Assembly (NCBI RefSeq): GCF_963082655.1
Contig: NC_081555.1
Span: 147,833,551 to 147,897,550 of the forward strand
DNA from: Stomoxys calcitrans
Lineage: Eukaryota > Arthropoda > Insecta > Diptera > Muscidae
Length of the DNA: 64,000 nucleotides
Direction: 5' to 3'
Below are positions 55,601-59,876 of the stretch, one piece after another. A program made the position numbers and the translations under genes. The notes beneath the pieces are model-generated. The model was not told the DNA's origin. It saw nothing but the letters and a program-made list of their open reading frames with translations, and ran no database searches. Each line of letters starts with the position of its first letter. Position 1 is the first letter of the stretch.

Positions 55601-56796
55601 ATAATCACCTATGCCGGAGAACGTTTCGACTTCGTTGTCAATGCCAATCAACCTGTGGGCAATTATTGGATTCGCCTCAAGGGTCTTATGGATTGTGATG
55701 AACGTTTTACCTCCGCCTTTCAGGTGGGCATTTTGCACTATGCCAATGCCCCAGTTGAAGAGCCCCAGGGTGATTTGGGTTATCAGCATCAGCCGCAGGG
55801 TATAGAACTCAACTCCATGAACAAGGGAACGGGTTATGTTGACCATCTAAATATGGCTGAGCTAAATGCTTTGCCAGCCTACGATAAGGTTCCGGGCATA
55901 GATCGTGATGCTCTGAAACCTGTGGCTGACTACAAATTCTTTGTCTACTATGATTTCTATCGCAAAGATAATCCCGAATTTCATCCCAGCGATTATTATG
56001 GCGTGAATGACACCATCAATGATGCGAATCGTGTTTTTACTCCTCAACTCAATCACATCTCCTTGAAGTTTCCTCATACCGCATTGCTGCCTGCTCGAGA
56101 TACCATCGATGAGTCCATATTTTGCAATGAAAGCAGTTTGGCCCAACAAGGCATTGATTGTCGGGTGGAGTTCTGCAAATGTCATCATGTGCTGCAGGTG
56201 CCTCTCAATGCCATCGTGGAGATGATCATAGTGGATGAGGGTTTCACCTATGATGCCAATCATCCTTTCCATTTGCATGGCAATGCCTTTCGTGTGGTGG
56301 GAATGGAACGTTTGGGATCTAATGTGACCATTGAAATGGTGAGTAGGCATGAGCCCCTAACATTTCCTCCATTTCATTTGCCATTTTCCCTTTCCAGATC
56401 AAACAATTGGATCGCTACAACCTACTCAAGCGCAATCTGATAAGCCCTCCTGTCAAGGACACTGTTACCATACCCGATGGTGGCTACACCATAATACGCT
56501 TTGAAGCCTATAATCCTGGTTTTTGGCTTTTCCATTGTCACATAGAATTTCATGCTGAAATTGGTATGGCTTTGGTACTCAAGGTGGGCAACAATGACCA
56601 GATGTTGCCAGTGCCCAAAAATTTCCCCACCTGCCATGACTATATGCCTCAGGAGGACGATGAAAGGGAAGAGGACCCAGATGAGCCCATTTATCCAGGG
56701 CCACCTGATACTGGTGGCAATGGGCGTGGTACTCAATTTACAGCGCAATTTATTGTAGTTGGCTTTGCTTGCCTTTTGAAATGGGTTCTGAAATGA
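18096..56796 (+). CDS. Mco1: Multicopper oxidase (laccase family, MCO1-type), four-exon gene model
   Basis: Spliced model: 18096-18315, 46278-46459, 54071-56338, 56398-56796, giving 1022 residues. Introns are about 27.96 kb (phase 1), 7.61 kb (phase 0) and 59 bp (phase 0), all GT-AG. Seen: signal peptide about 1-31; Ser/Thr/Ala-rich linker to about 73; two VWC-like cysteine modules about 80-215; insect-laccase cysteine cluster; cupredoxin domains with copper motifs HFHG (His336, His338), WHSH (380, 382), HPFHLH (865, 868, 870) and HCHIEFH (936, Cys937, 938, 942) with Met947 as likely type-1 axial ligand. All ten histidines and the cysteine are present, which argues against the copper-ligand-poor MCORP paralog. 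Known: insect MCO1 enzymes are extracellular oxidases linked to iron homeostasis and ascorbate oxidation. Inferred: orthology to Mco1, from the VWC-like N-terminus, size and hydrophobic C-terminus; laccase 2 (straw) is the main alternative. Confidence 0.85.
18602..19830 (+). repeat. DINE-like subfamily A tandem array
   Basis: Seven to eight monomers of exactly 153 bp. The GAAGTCAAGA anchor (GAAATCAAGA in one unit) recurs at 18901, 19054, 19207, 19360, 19513 and 19666, five spacings of 153. Since 153 is a multiple of three, one frame stays open through several units and gives a false 172-codon ORF at 18976-19494. Head and (GTCY)n tail are missing. Confidence 0.85.
19835..20335 (+). repeat. Diverged subfamily B-like fragment
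   Basis: Begins TGATACCCACCACC, contains units with TATATGGCAGCTATATCCAA and GGGCTTAAGACCC, and ends CTATGGTGGTGGGTATAAAA. Confidence 0.55.
20415..20712 (-). repeat. Broken tRNA-derived SINE sequence
   Basis: 20415-20606 holds ACCTCATAAATGTTGCCAGC and GGATTCGAACCTAGG (B-box complement). 20637-20712 holds a second piece with GGGCCTCCTTTGTAAGCCGC. Both are diverged, so two copies or one rearranged copy are possible. Confidence 0.6.
20718..22767 (+). pseudogene. Jockey-type LINE, 5' part (endonuclease and reverse transcriptase)
   Basis: Decayed, frameshifted ORF2. In order: a 5' leader (CATGGCAGCCGGTTGTACGC), a Cys-rich segment WFCFVCQNRHHHQSVSVRCN, an APE-type endonuclease (CHQYNVLRKD at 21210; TFCMVNEDVPTRITRR; SDHLPI near 21710) and reverse transcriptase pieces (QAVPQGGVISLALF near 22390, catalytic YADDCT near 22500, CPKILGVSFNS near 22690). 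The order and the YADD box identify a jockey-like non-LTR retrotransposon. It is interrupted at 22768 by a DINE-A insertion and resumes at 24277. Confidence 0.8.
22768..24276 (+). repeat. DINE-like subfamily A element inserted in the jockey LINE
   Basis: Complete copy: AACAAGTAAAAGCGTGCTAA and TTCGGCCGGGCCGAA head, ATATACCCTCCACCATGG, 153-bp units, (GGAC)n at about 24094-24142, AAGAATATATATACTTTATG core, GTGGAGGGTATAAAA end. Flanking LINE sequence is contiguous across it (CAAAAGTA ... ACAAGGTCCCCAAGTC; compare the uninterrupted copy near 30150), which fixes its ends to within a few bases. About 314 bp near the right end (23.60-23.74 and 23.91-24.05 kb) are duplicated. Confidence 0.9.
24277..24640 (+). 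pseudogene. Jockey-type LINE, 3' end of the split copy
   Basis: Resumes with KVPKSLADN, then by an internal deletion jumps to the C-terminal region LGERPPPIAPEEIYLSQQTR, with RCSRLNS downstream, and ends near FLDLDTQQNQADER. The matching region of the second LINE at 30.4-31.1 kb confirms the family. Confidence 0.75.
24648..24770 (-). repeat. Partial tRNA-derived SINE
   Basis: Contains ACCTTACAAATGTTATCAGC and TGGGATCTGAACCCAGACCT (B-box complement). Truncated before the A box. Confidence 0.55.
24901..26301. other. Unique intron sequence, nothing recognised
   Basis: AT-rich intron 1 DNA with no supported gene. 25250-25620 is somewhat less AT-rich with a 91-codon open frame (25324-25599) of no recognised family. 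Confidence 0.45.
26302..27127. repeat. Chimeric subfamily B element with a head at both ends
   Basis: The left end is a head in + orientation (AACAAGTAAGAAGGCGGGCC, then CACCTCGGGTATATA). After a mariner fragment (26352-26545), B-type units run in - orientation to a second head (GGTGGTGGGTATCCAAAGTT, TTCGGCCCGGCCGAACTT, TTTTTACTTGTT at 27127). The (TA)n/(GTCY)n tail is absent. Confidence 0.7.
26352..26545 (+). mobile_element. 5' end of a mariner-type transposon (truncated)
   Basis: Follows TATA with an AAGGGTGATTTTTTT-type end, a short leader (GGATTTTCATGCATTAGTAT), and the start of a transposase, MNRLTNEQRLQIIEFYYQNQ, continuing CSVRNVF. The transposase breaks off in B-type sequence at 26546. 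It appears to belong to the same family as the C-terminal remnant at 60.5-62.2 kb. Confidence 0.7.
27432..27486 (-). repeat. DINE-A head fragment inside the LINE
   Basis: GGGGTATATAAGATTCGACC, then CCGGCCGAACTTAGCACGC and TTTTACTAGTTT. Only the palindrome end is present. Confidence 0.65.
28644..28833. repeat. Inverted duplication (about 88-bp arms) inside the LINE
   Basis: The left arm 28644-28733 and the complement of 28746-28833 match almost perfectly through GCCAAAAGTGACTGAGGTCC and TGTCGTCCCGTCTACCGGGG, with a loop of about 12-20 bp. The other LINE copy (22035-22110) has this segment once, so the second arm is a rearrangement. Confidence 0.8.
28938..29508 (-). repeat. Tandem pair of tRNA-derived SINEs inserted in the LINE
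   Basis: A full unit (28938-29247) is followed by a second, 3'-truncated unit (29248-29508). Both carry B-box and A-box complements (GATTTGAACCCAGGCGTTC; GATTCGAATCCAGGCGTTC). The pair is flanked by TCCGAGCCGAAGAACA on the left and TCCGAATCGAAGAACA on the right, a 16-bp near-identical target duplication in continuous LINE sequence. Confidence 0.85.
29509..31130 (+). pseudogene. Jockey-type LINE, second copy, 3' part with duplicated end
   Basis: Continues the copy after the SINE pair: a reverse transcriptase region with large losses (IICRRL in place of the YADD box near 29880), then LLTTYKAIGR and the C-terminal LQTRVVLVQLRSGRCSCLNS. The last ~360 bp occur twice in tandem (about 30399-30764 and 30772-31130). 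It ends in (CAA)n at about 31119-31135, the usual 3' tail. Confidence 0.75.
31215..32161 (-). repeat. DINE-like subfamily A, split by a MITE
   Basis: A-type units (TCTTGACTTCTTGCAAACTC, TCAAATCGGTTCGTACCCTG) run to CTTGACAAATGCGATCCAC. A MITE interrupts there, and the element resumes TAGATTCGGCCCTCCCGCAC and ends TTTTACTTGTTT. Confidence 0.75.
31886..32120 (+). mobile_element. Mariner-type MITE, copy 4
   Basis: 235 bp, ends TTGGGTTGCCCAAAAAGTAA and TACTTTTTGGGCAACCAA, TA on the right side. Inserted at the head of a DINE-A. Confidence 0.85.
32162..32640. other. Unique intron sequence, nothing recognised
   Basis: No repeat or coding signature recognised. Confidence 0.4.
32641..33425 (+). repeat. 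DINE-like subfamily A units, both ends missing
   Basis: Monomers with GCGCCCTCTAGAGGCTCAAG and GACAGCTATATCAGGTTA, alternating with a TATGGGAGCTGTATCAGGCT variant. The open frame 32891-33424 (177 codons) comes from the 3n unit length and is not a gene. Confidence 0.75.
33600..35437 (+). repeat. Family C Helitron-like tandem element, complete right end
   Basis: G-rich ~130-bp units (GGGGTGTTTTGG, GCCCCATATTGCCATGG) end in CAAGAAAATCGGTTCAGCCG and ACACAAACAAACAAATC. From about 34147 it aligns unit for unit with 1-1745. A DINE-B abuts it directly. Confidence 0.75.
35438..36515 (-). repeat. DINE-like subfamily B element
   Basis: Tail ATACCCACCACCGAAGGATG, core AAAGTATATATATTCTTGAT, (GTCY)n at about 35576-35602, about five monomers, then GAGGTGGTGGGTATCCAAAG, the head TTCGGCCCGGCCGAACTTAA and TTTTTACTTGTT. 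Confidence 0.85.
36516..36660 (+). repeat. DINE-like A tail fragment
   Basis: TTGTGCAAAATTTCAAGCTT, then CTTCGAAAGTTTGC, (GACA/GGAC)n and TCTAGATCGACTCAAAACGT. It stops before the (TA)n. Confidence 0.6.
36661..37879. other. Unique intron 1 sequence
   Basis: AT-rich with no gene. A small B-type head remnant is visible at 37630-37690 (GCTGGGCCGAACTATGGATA). Confidence 0.45.
37880..38435. repeat. GGTACC-type degenerate tandem repeat
   Basis: Four or five diverged units share GTAAAGAAAGTACCAA, a short palindrome-like TTGGTACCAAAATGTACGAA, and TGTACCTACATGCCGAATTT. It joins directly to a family D tail at 38436. I do not recognise a named element. Confidence 0.6.
38436..40075 (-). repeat. DINE-like subfamily D element
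   Basis: A (GTCC)n tail at 38475-38492 is followed by units ending GATATAGCTCCCATATAAAC with GAGCCCCTGGAAGCCGCAAT and TCTGTTATGACTTCCAACAA. The CCTGATATAG anchor recurs at 38948, 39101, 39254 and 39404: 153, 153 and 150 bp. Confidence 0.8.
40327..40535 (+). repeat. tRNA-derived SINE, truncated 3' end
   Basis: GGAGGCCACCGTAACGCATA, GGTTAGCATGTCC (A box), GGGTTCGAATCCTGGC (B box), then CTGACGACATTTATGAGGTA. It stops near GCCGTTCGAACTCG. Confidence 0.8.
40685..41458 (+). pseudogene. RTE-type LINE, 3' end of the reverse transcriptase ORF
   Basis: Reads MGLAVNEDKTKCIVST, YLGTAVTETNDTSFEIKRRI, then after in-frame stops near 40960 (TGA) and 41045 (TAG) continues LVKADEAVLGVFERKILRKI, YGP, RLRWLGHVVRMDEEAPAKKS and GRPKARWKDQFVGDTSKLGI. 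This order is the known C-terminal half of RTE-clade reverse transcriptases. It ends with a short AAGTAAAG tail and returns to DINE-B sequence. Broken copy, 5'-truncated as usual for LINEs. Confidence 0.85.
41788..41922 (-). mobile_element. Mariner-type MITE, copy 5 (truncated)
   Basis: Only part of one side: TTCATAGTCGGCGTTGACAA to ACTTTTTGGGCAACCCAA, with an internal loss of the CACAGCTTGTGACTC segment. Confidence 0.7.
41991..42848. other. Unique intron 1 sequence
   Basis: AT-rich and without a recognised gene. A (GACA)n run lies at about 42444-42467. Confidence 0.45.
42849..44743 (+). repeat. DINE-like subfamily A with a duplicated head
   Basis: Two complete heads in tandem at 42849 and 42964 (each ACAAGTAAAA.CGTGCT, TTCGGCCGGGCCGAA, ATATACCCTCCA.CATGGATC), about 115 bp apart, then roughly ten A monomers. 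The array ends at the MITE; no tail follows. Confidence 0.8.
44744..44979 (+). mobile_element. Mariner-type MITE, copy 6
   Basis: 236 bp with clean inverted ends TTGGGTTACCCAAAAAGTAA and TTACTTTTTGGGCAACCCAA, TA on both sides. Confidence 0.9.
44980..45318 (-). repeat. Subfamily B head followed by a subfamily A head
   Basis: 44980-45199 is a B head (GGAACATATTTCGTTGTAAC, TTCGGCCCGGCCGAACTTAA, TTTCTTGTT). 45200-45318 is an A head (GCGATCCATGGTGGAGGGTA, TATAAGATTCGGTCCGGC, TTTTACTTGTG). Both are without arrays. Confidence 0.7.
45507..45620 (+). repeat. Jockey LINE 5' leader joined to its 3' tail
   Basis: CCCATGGCAGCCGGTTGTAC and GGCAAGGGCTGCCGCCTCAG match the 5' leader of the LINE at 20.72 kb. 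After about 80 bp it jumps to AACACACTGCTAGAACAACAACAACAA-type tail sequence like that near 31.12 kb. The whole coding part is gone. Confidence 0.6.
45621..46277. other. Unique sequence before Mco1 exon 2
   Basis: AT-rich intron end. Short ORFs here show no family pattern. The branch/pyrimidine region TTTTTTCCCCTCATTACCTA lies just before the acceptor at 46277. Confidence 0.5.
46278..46459 (+). CDS. Mco1: Mco1 exon 2: first half of a VWC-like cysteine module
   Basis: The acceptor is CATTTCAG/AATATA and the donor ATA/GTAAGT. With one base carried from exon 1 the exon is open throughout. It gives 61 residues with cysteines in DYCEVF, DACALHSCEL and DNCGDFYCDI, and Gly-Ser-Leu-Trp at the usual VWC tryptophan position. 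It is short, flanked by unique AT-rich sequence, and isolated by tens of kilobases of transposons on the left. Ab initio gene finders could easily miss it. The continuation GSCCGEC lies at the start of exon 3. Confidence 0.85.
46460..46725. other. Start of intron 2, partly decayed repeat
   Basis: Follows the donor GTAAGT. From about 46600 it shows worn DINE-like unit words (TATGGGAGTCATTAGC, CTAAATCTAAACCGATTTTG). Confidence 0.45.
46726..48856 (+). repeat. DINE-like subfamily B element with a higher-order repeat
   Basis: Head GGTCGGGCCGAACTTAACGC at 46737-46757, then about 11 monomers, a TATATAGCCC-type unique segment, (GACA)n near 48704-48716, the core GATCAAGAATATATATACTT and the end GGTGGTGCGTATAAC. 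Between about 47560 and 48540 units repeat as trimers: GGATGTCAAAGGGCCTTAC occurs at 47702 and 48161, exactly 459 bp (3 x 153) apart. Confidence 0.85.
47560..48540 (+). repeat. 459-bp higher-order repeat
   Basis: Trimer of 153-bp monomers duplicated in tandem. Variant-specific words (GGGCCTTACACAACTCAATG; AGGAACGGTCCATATGGCAG; TTATGAGCCTAAGACCC) recur at trimer spacing, with one 21-bp deletion near 47680. Confidence 0.75.
48857..49166 (-). repeat. tRNA-derived SINE, near full length
   Basis: From AATTTGCCCATGAACATTCC to GCGCTATGGTGGCCTCCA, 310 bp, with GGATTCGAACCCAGGCATTC and GCTAACCTCTGCGC as B- and A-box complements. It sits flush against the end of a DINE-B. Confidence 0.9.
49170..49455 (+). 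repeat. Diverged DINE-like fragment
   Basis: GGAGCTACATTTAAATCTGA, CATATCGGATGAAAGATATA, and an end ACCCTCAACCACAGCGG then TGTAGGGTATAAT. It lacks the palindrome. Confidence 0.45.
49597..49666. repeat. (TA)n microsatellite
   Basis: About 35 TA units at the usual (TA)n position of a DINE/mini-me tail, followed by the mariner. The 60-codon Tyr/Ile ORF over it is an artefact. Confidence 0.95.
49667..50978 (-). mobile_element. Intact mariner-type transposon
   Basis: 1312 bp with terminal inverted repeats CAGGGTGGCTGATGAA at both ends (a GCTAC match follows after four bases) and TA immediately outside each end, as expected for IS630-Tc1-mariner insertion. It contains one uninterrupted transposase ORF on the minus strand. 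The target is the (TA)n centre of a large inverted repeat. Confidence 0.95.
49782..50873 (-). CDS. Mariner-type transposase (IS630-Tc1-mariner superfamily)
   Basis: 363 residues with no break. Residues about 10-110 form a helix-turn-helix DNA-binding part (WIVRRYHALESVVSVQREYR resembles the domain Pfam calls DUF4817, then a second HTH). The catalytic triad appears as Asp159 (FMSDEAHFDLNG), Asp253 (WFQQDGAGPH) and Asp290 (WPPRSPDLTAPDFFLWG), with 36 residues between the second and third. That spacing differs from the 34 of classical mariner. The enzyme should bind the terminal repeats, excise the element and insert it at TA. The start is M at 50873; a second M four codons in is possible. Being intact while neighbouring elements are decayed, it is probably recent and may be active (inference). 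Confidence 0.93.
   Translation of the reverse strand: MTKMDNWDTETRIWIVRRYHALESVVSVQREYRRTFGGNPPSRWTIMRLVNNFAEHGTVNRRPYHRNPSVRTEETIAAVAAAIQHNPRVSTRSLSAQMGISRQSLQSIMHKDLDLFPYKIQMANKLNAADLPIRLEFCQKMLQMVEEDGNMLNCLFMSDEAHFDLNGNINKQNCRIWSASNPQTLHETELHPLRVTVWCAVSSRFIVGPYFFEENGHPVTVTGDRYLNMLREFFYPELRRKRISFNSVWFQQDGAGPHIAQPVMTELRRKFPNKLISRNSTFRWPPRSPDLTAPDFFLWGHCKQEVYKAKPTNLNELKQSIRATIAAIPVSTLQAVMNNFLLRCRTCINEQGGHLNSIIFKTN
51126..51826 (-). repeat. DINE-like subfamily D, lacking its usual tail start
   Basis: Begins at the core (TTGATCCTCTCGACGTTCTG, AGTCGATCTAGCCATG), then (GTCC)n, three to four D units (GCCCCAGGAAGCCG, TATAACCTGATATAGCTCCC), and the head TTTGGCCCGGCCGAACTTAG, TTTTACTTGTTC. Upstream of the core, where (TA)n is expected, is the right arm of the inverted repeat. 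Confidence 0.75.
51946..52230 (+). repeat. tRNA-derived SINE
   Basis: GTAAAGCAGAGGTTAGCATG (A box), GGGTTCGAACCCTGGC (B box), AATGCTGGCAACATTTATGA, CTCCTTAGTGGAATGTTTAT. Confidence 0.85.
52243..52885 (-). repeat. DINE-like subfamily A, short copy
   Basis: Tail ATACCCTCCACCATAGGATA, GAGTATATATATTTTTGATC core, (GTCY)n at about 52347-52401 that includes a duplicated block, two to three A units, and a head CCGATCGAACTTAGCACGCT ending TTTTACTTGTTTT. Confidence 0.8.
52890..54031 (-). repeat. DINE-like subfamily A abutting Mco1 exon 3
   Basis: A short (GTCY)n piece (GTCCGCCTGTCTGTCGAAAC), about six A units, CCATGGTGGAGGGTATATAA, TTCGGCCCGTCCGAACTTAG and TTTTACTTGTTTT ending about 40 bp before the exon 3 splice acceptor at 54070. 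Confidence 0.85.
54071..56338 (+). CDS. Mco1: Mco1 exon 3: VWC modules and most of the cupredoxin core
   Basis: The acceptor CTCCTTCAG/GACTCG ends at 54070 and the donor ATG/GTGAGT lies at 56338/56339. The exon codes 756 residues. In order: end of VWC-like module 1 (GSCCGEC), VWC-like module 2 with a C-terminal CC..C, the cysteine-rich insect-laccase segment (HSC..EC..GEPPQTC), the first copper pair HFHG and the second WHSH, an acidic Gln/Glu-rich insertion of roughly 130 residues between cupredoxin regions (about 54990-55410), then the third cupredoxin with HPFHLHG. Coding sequence is clearly more GC-rich and less repetitive than its surroundings. No frameshift or stop was seen. Confidence 0.95.
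56398..56796 (+). CDS. Mco1: Mco1 exon 4: last copper motif and hydrophobic C-terminus
   Basis: The 59-bp intron 56339-56397 ends in CCCTTTCCAG. The exon opens IKQLDRYNLLKR and carries the signature HCHIEFHAEIGM, which holds the two trinuclear-site His, the type-1 Cys and His, and the axial Met. An acidic tail (DDEREEDPDEP) and a short hydrophobic end (FIVVGFACLLKWVL) follow, then a TGA stop at 56794-56796. The hydrophobic end suggests a membrane or GPI anchor (inference). It would hold the enzyme at the cell surface. Confidence 0.95.
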   Translation: MKQLDRYNLLKRNLISPPVKDTVTIPDGGYTIIRFEAYNPGFWLFHCHIEFHAEIGMALVLKVGNNDQMLPVPKNFPTCHDYMPQEDDEREEDPDEPIYPGPPDTGGNGRGTQFTAQFIVVGFACLLKWVLK

Positions 56797-56952
56797 GTTA
56801 CTCGCCATTTATTTATTTTATAGAGCTGTGATTTGTATTTTGCAATATAGTTAATAAGAATTTTGTTAAAATATGTTAAATATTTATATATGCCATTTTT
56901 ATAGTATTTTTAAAAAAAAAATCAGTATACAAGAATTTCACAAAAAAAAATA
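56797..56952 (+). other. Mco1 3' UTR region
   Basis: AT-rich sequence after the stop codon, with no AATAAA; AATATA near 56843 is the only weak variant seen. The first clear AATAAA downstream is at 57246-57251, beyond the MITE at 56953. The transcript may therefore read through the MITE (inference). Confidence 0.5.
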
Positions 56953-57186
56953 GGGTTGCCCAAAAAGTAATTGCGGATTTTTCATATAGTCGGCGTTGAC
57001 AAATTTTTTCACAGCTTGTGACTCTGTAATTGCATTATTTCTTCTGTAAGTTATCAGCTGTTACTTTTAACTTGTTTTAGAAAAAAAAGTGTAAAAAAGT
57101 ATATTTGATTAAAGTTCATTCTAAGTTTTATTAAAAATGCATTTACTTTCATTTAAAAAATCCGCAATTACTTTTTGGGCAACCCA
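56953..57186 (-). mobile_element. Mariner-type MITE, copy 7
   Basis: About 234 bp from GGGTTGCCCAAAAAGTAATT to ACTTTTTGGGCAACCC, TA on the left and an ATA on the right. It lies 156 bp beyond the Mco1 stop codon, probably within its 3' UTR. Confidence 0.85.
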
Positions 57187-57348
57187 TAGAGAGCATATTT
57201 ATAAGAATTTATGTATTGGACTAAGAAGGAGATTAATTGAAACCCAATAAAAGAAGATGACAAATAAGCGACTAAACCGTCATTCGTTTCAGCCGGAATG
57301 AACTATATACCCACCACATAGGAACATTTTTTTGGCTACGCTTCGTGA

Positions 57349-57880
57349 TTTTTTATACCCTTTACCAAAGCATGGGGCTATACTAATTTAGTCATTCTAT
57401 TTGTAATACCTCGAAATATGCGTCTGAGACCCATGAATTATATATATCCTTGATCGTCATGTGATTTTAAGTCGATCTAGCCATGTCCGTCCGTCTGTCC
57501 GTCCGTCCGTCTGTCCGTCCGTCCGTCCATCCGTCCATCCCTCCGTCCGTCTGTCTGTCGAAAAACTCGCTAACTTTCGAAGGAGTAAAGCTAGCCGCTT
57601 GAAATTTTGCACAAATACTTTCTATTACTGTAGGTCGGTTGGGATTGTAAATGGGCCATATCGGTTCAAGTTTTGATATAGCTGCCATATAAACCGATCT
57701 TGGGTCTTGACTTCTTGAGCCTCTAGAGTGCGCAATTCTTATCCGATTGGATTGGAAATTTTGTACGAAGTATTTTGTTATGATATCCAACAACTGTGCC
57801 AAGTATGGTTCACATCGGTCCATAACCTGATATAGCTGCCATATAAACCGATCTTAGTTTACATGACAGCTACGTGGCCT
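57349..57880 (-). repeat. DINE-like subfamily A, tail and first units
   Basis: ATACCCTTTACCAAAGCATG, ATTATATATATCCTTGATCG core, (GTCC/GTCY)n at 57485-57558, then CTTTCGAAGGAGTAAAGCTA and two units. It breaks off after AAACCGATCTTAG with no head. Confidence 0.8.
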
Positions 57881-58134
57881 ATTTTCCGATTGAAGGCTCA
57901 AAGCTGCACTTCCTACTCAGAATTAATAAAATTTAAAAGAGATCCCTTAACACTCGTACCAGTTACTACAGTCAATATCAGAGTAACGCCCTTTTTACCG
58001 AGTTTTTAAAACTGTGAGACCCCTTGTAACTGTATTTGGTCTCTCAACATCCATGGTTTTGTTCTGCACTCACAACGAATGCGCAGAAATGACGAGAGGT
58101 GAGTTGAATGAATCCTGAGTTATAACCTGCGATT
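57881..58134. other. Unique sequence, nothing recognised
   Basis: No feature recognised. Confidence 0.4.
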
Positions 58135-58228
58135 TTTATACCCACCAACGAAGGATGGGCGTATATTCATTTCGTCATTCCATTTGCAACACATCGAAAT
58201 ATCCATTTCCGATCCTATAAAGCATGCA

Positions 58229-58465
58229 TTGTGTTGCCCAAAAAGTAATTGCGGATTTTTCATATAGTCGGCGTTGACAAATTTTTTCACAGCTTGTGAC
58301 TCTGTAATTGCATTCTTTCTTCTGTCAGTTATCAGCTGTTACTTTTAGCTTGCTTTAGAAAATAAGTGTAAAAAAAGTATATTTGATCAAAGTTCATTCT
58401 AAGTTTTATTAAAAATGCATTTACTTTCTTTTAAAAAATCCGCAATTACTTTTTGGGCAACCCAA
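58229..58465 (-). mobile_element. Mariner-type MITE, copy 8
   Basis: 237 bp from TTGTGTTGCCCAAAAAGTAA to TTACTTTTTGGGCAACCCAA, in the TA-rich part of a DINE-B tail. TA follows on the right. Confidence 0.85.
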
Positions 58466-59497
58466 TATATTCTTGATCACCGTCCGTCTGTCCGTTGAAA
58501 TCACGCTACAGTCCCTTAAAATAGAGAAATGGAGCTGAAACTTTGCACAGATTATTTTTTTTTTTGTCCATAAGCAAGTAAAGTTCGAAGATGAGCTATA
58601 TCGGACTATATCTTGATATAGCCCCCATATAGACCGATCCGCCGATTTAAGGTCTAAGGCCAATAAAATCCACATTTGCTATCCGATTTTGCTGAAATTT
58701 GAGACAGTGAGTTGCATTAGGCCAGTCGACATCCCTCTTTAATTTAGCCCAGATCGGTCCAGATTTGGATATGCCTGTCATATAGGCCGATCAGCCGATT
58801 TAGGGTCTTGGGCTCATAAAAGACGCATTTATTATCCGATTTTGTCAAAATTTGGCACAGTGAGTTGTGTCAGGCCACTTGACATCTTTCTTTGGCTCAG
58901 ATCGTACCAGATTTGGATTTAGCTGCCATATAGACCGATCTCTCGATTTATGGTTTTGGATCCATGAAAGGCGCATTTATTGTCCAATCTCGCCAAAATT
59001 TGAGACAGCGAGTTATGTTGGGCCCTACGACATCGTTCTTCAATTTGGCCCAAATCGGACTATATTTAGATAAAGCTACCATATAGACAGATCTGCTGAT
59101 AAAGGGTCTGAAGCTTTATTATTCAGATCGGACTACATTTAGATATAGCTGCCATATAAACGGATCTTCCGATAAAGGGTTTGAAGCCCATAAAAGCTTT
59201 ATTGATTACCGGATTTCGTTGAAATTTAAAACAGTGAGTTGCTTTAAGCCTTCCAACGTCCTTCTTATATATGGTTCAGATCGGACCATGTTTAGATTTA
59301 GCCGTCATATAGAGCGATCTGCTGATTTAGGATCCTAAGACCATAAAAGCAGCATTTATTAACCGATTACGCTGAAATTTGATACTCTGACTTGTAAAAA
59401 GCCACCCGTTATCCAACCAGCATATGGTCCAGATCAGATTATGTTTAGATGTAGCTTTCATATAGACCGAACTACTAATTAAGGGTCTTAATCCCAT

Positions 59498-59668
59498 GGA
59501 GGCCACCGCTGCGCAGAGGCTATCGCACTGCGGCACGCCGTTCGGATTCGGATATTAAAAGGAGGTCCCTTATAATTAAGCTTAAACTTAAATCGGCCTA
59601 CACTCATTGATATGGGAGAAGTTTGCCCCTGTTCCTTAGTGGAATGTTGAAGGGCAAAATTTGCAATC
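59498..59668 (+). repeat. tRNA-derived SINE with internal deletion
   Basis: GGAGGCCACCGCTGCGCAGA (A-box region) jumps directly to GCACTGCGGCACGCCGTTCG, so the B box is lost, then runs to GGAATGTTGAAGGGCAAAAT. AATCCCAT lies on both sides as a target duplication. Confidence 0.8.
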
Positions 59669-59876
59669 CCATAGCAAGCGGATTTGTTGCCCGATTTCGC
59701 TAAAATTGTGACTAATATAAGAGTTTTCGGGACCCGAATGAAATATAATCCATACCTGTCCCCATTTGCATATTATTATGGATACGTTAGTGGAGTTGTT
59801 ATAAAACAGGATGGTTAATTAATCCATGGTGTTGGGTATCCAAAGTTCAGCACGGCCGAGCTTAACACGTCTTTAT

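Larger units (their letters stand above)
58135..59876 (-). repeat. DINE-like subfamily B carrying a MITE and a SINE
   Basis: Tail ATACCCACCAACGAAGGATG, interrupted inside its (TA)n by the MITE at 58229-58465, resuming TATATTCTTGATCACCGTCC. Then B units, interrupted at 59498-59668 by a SINE, and a worn head (GGTATCCAAAGTTCAGCACG, GCCGAGCTTAACACG). Confidence 0.75.
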
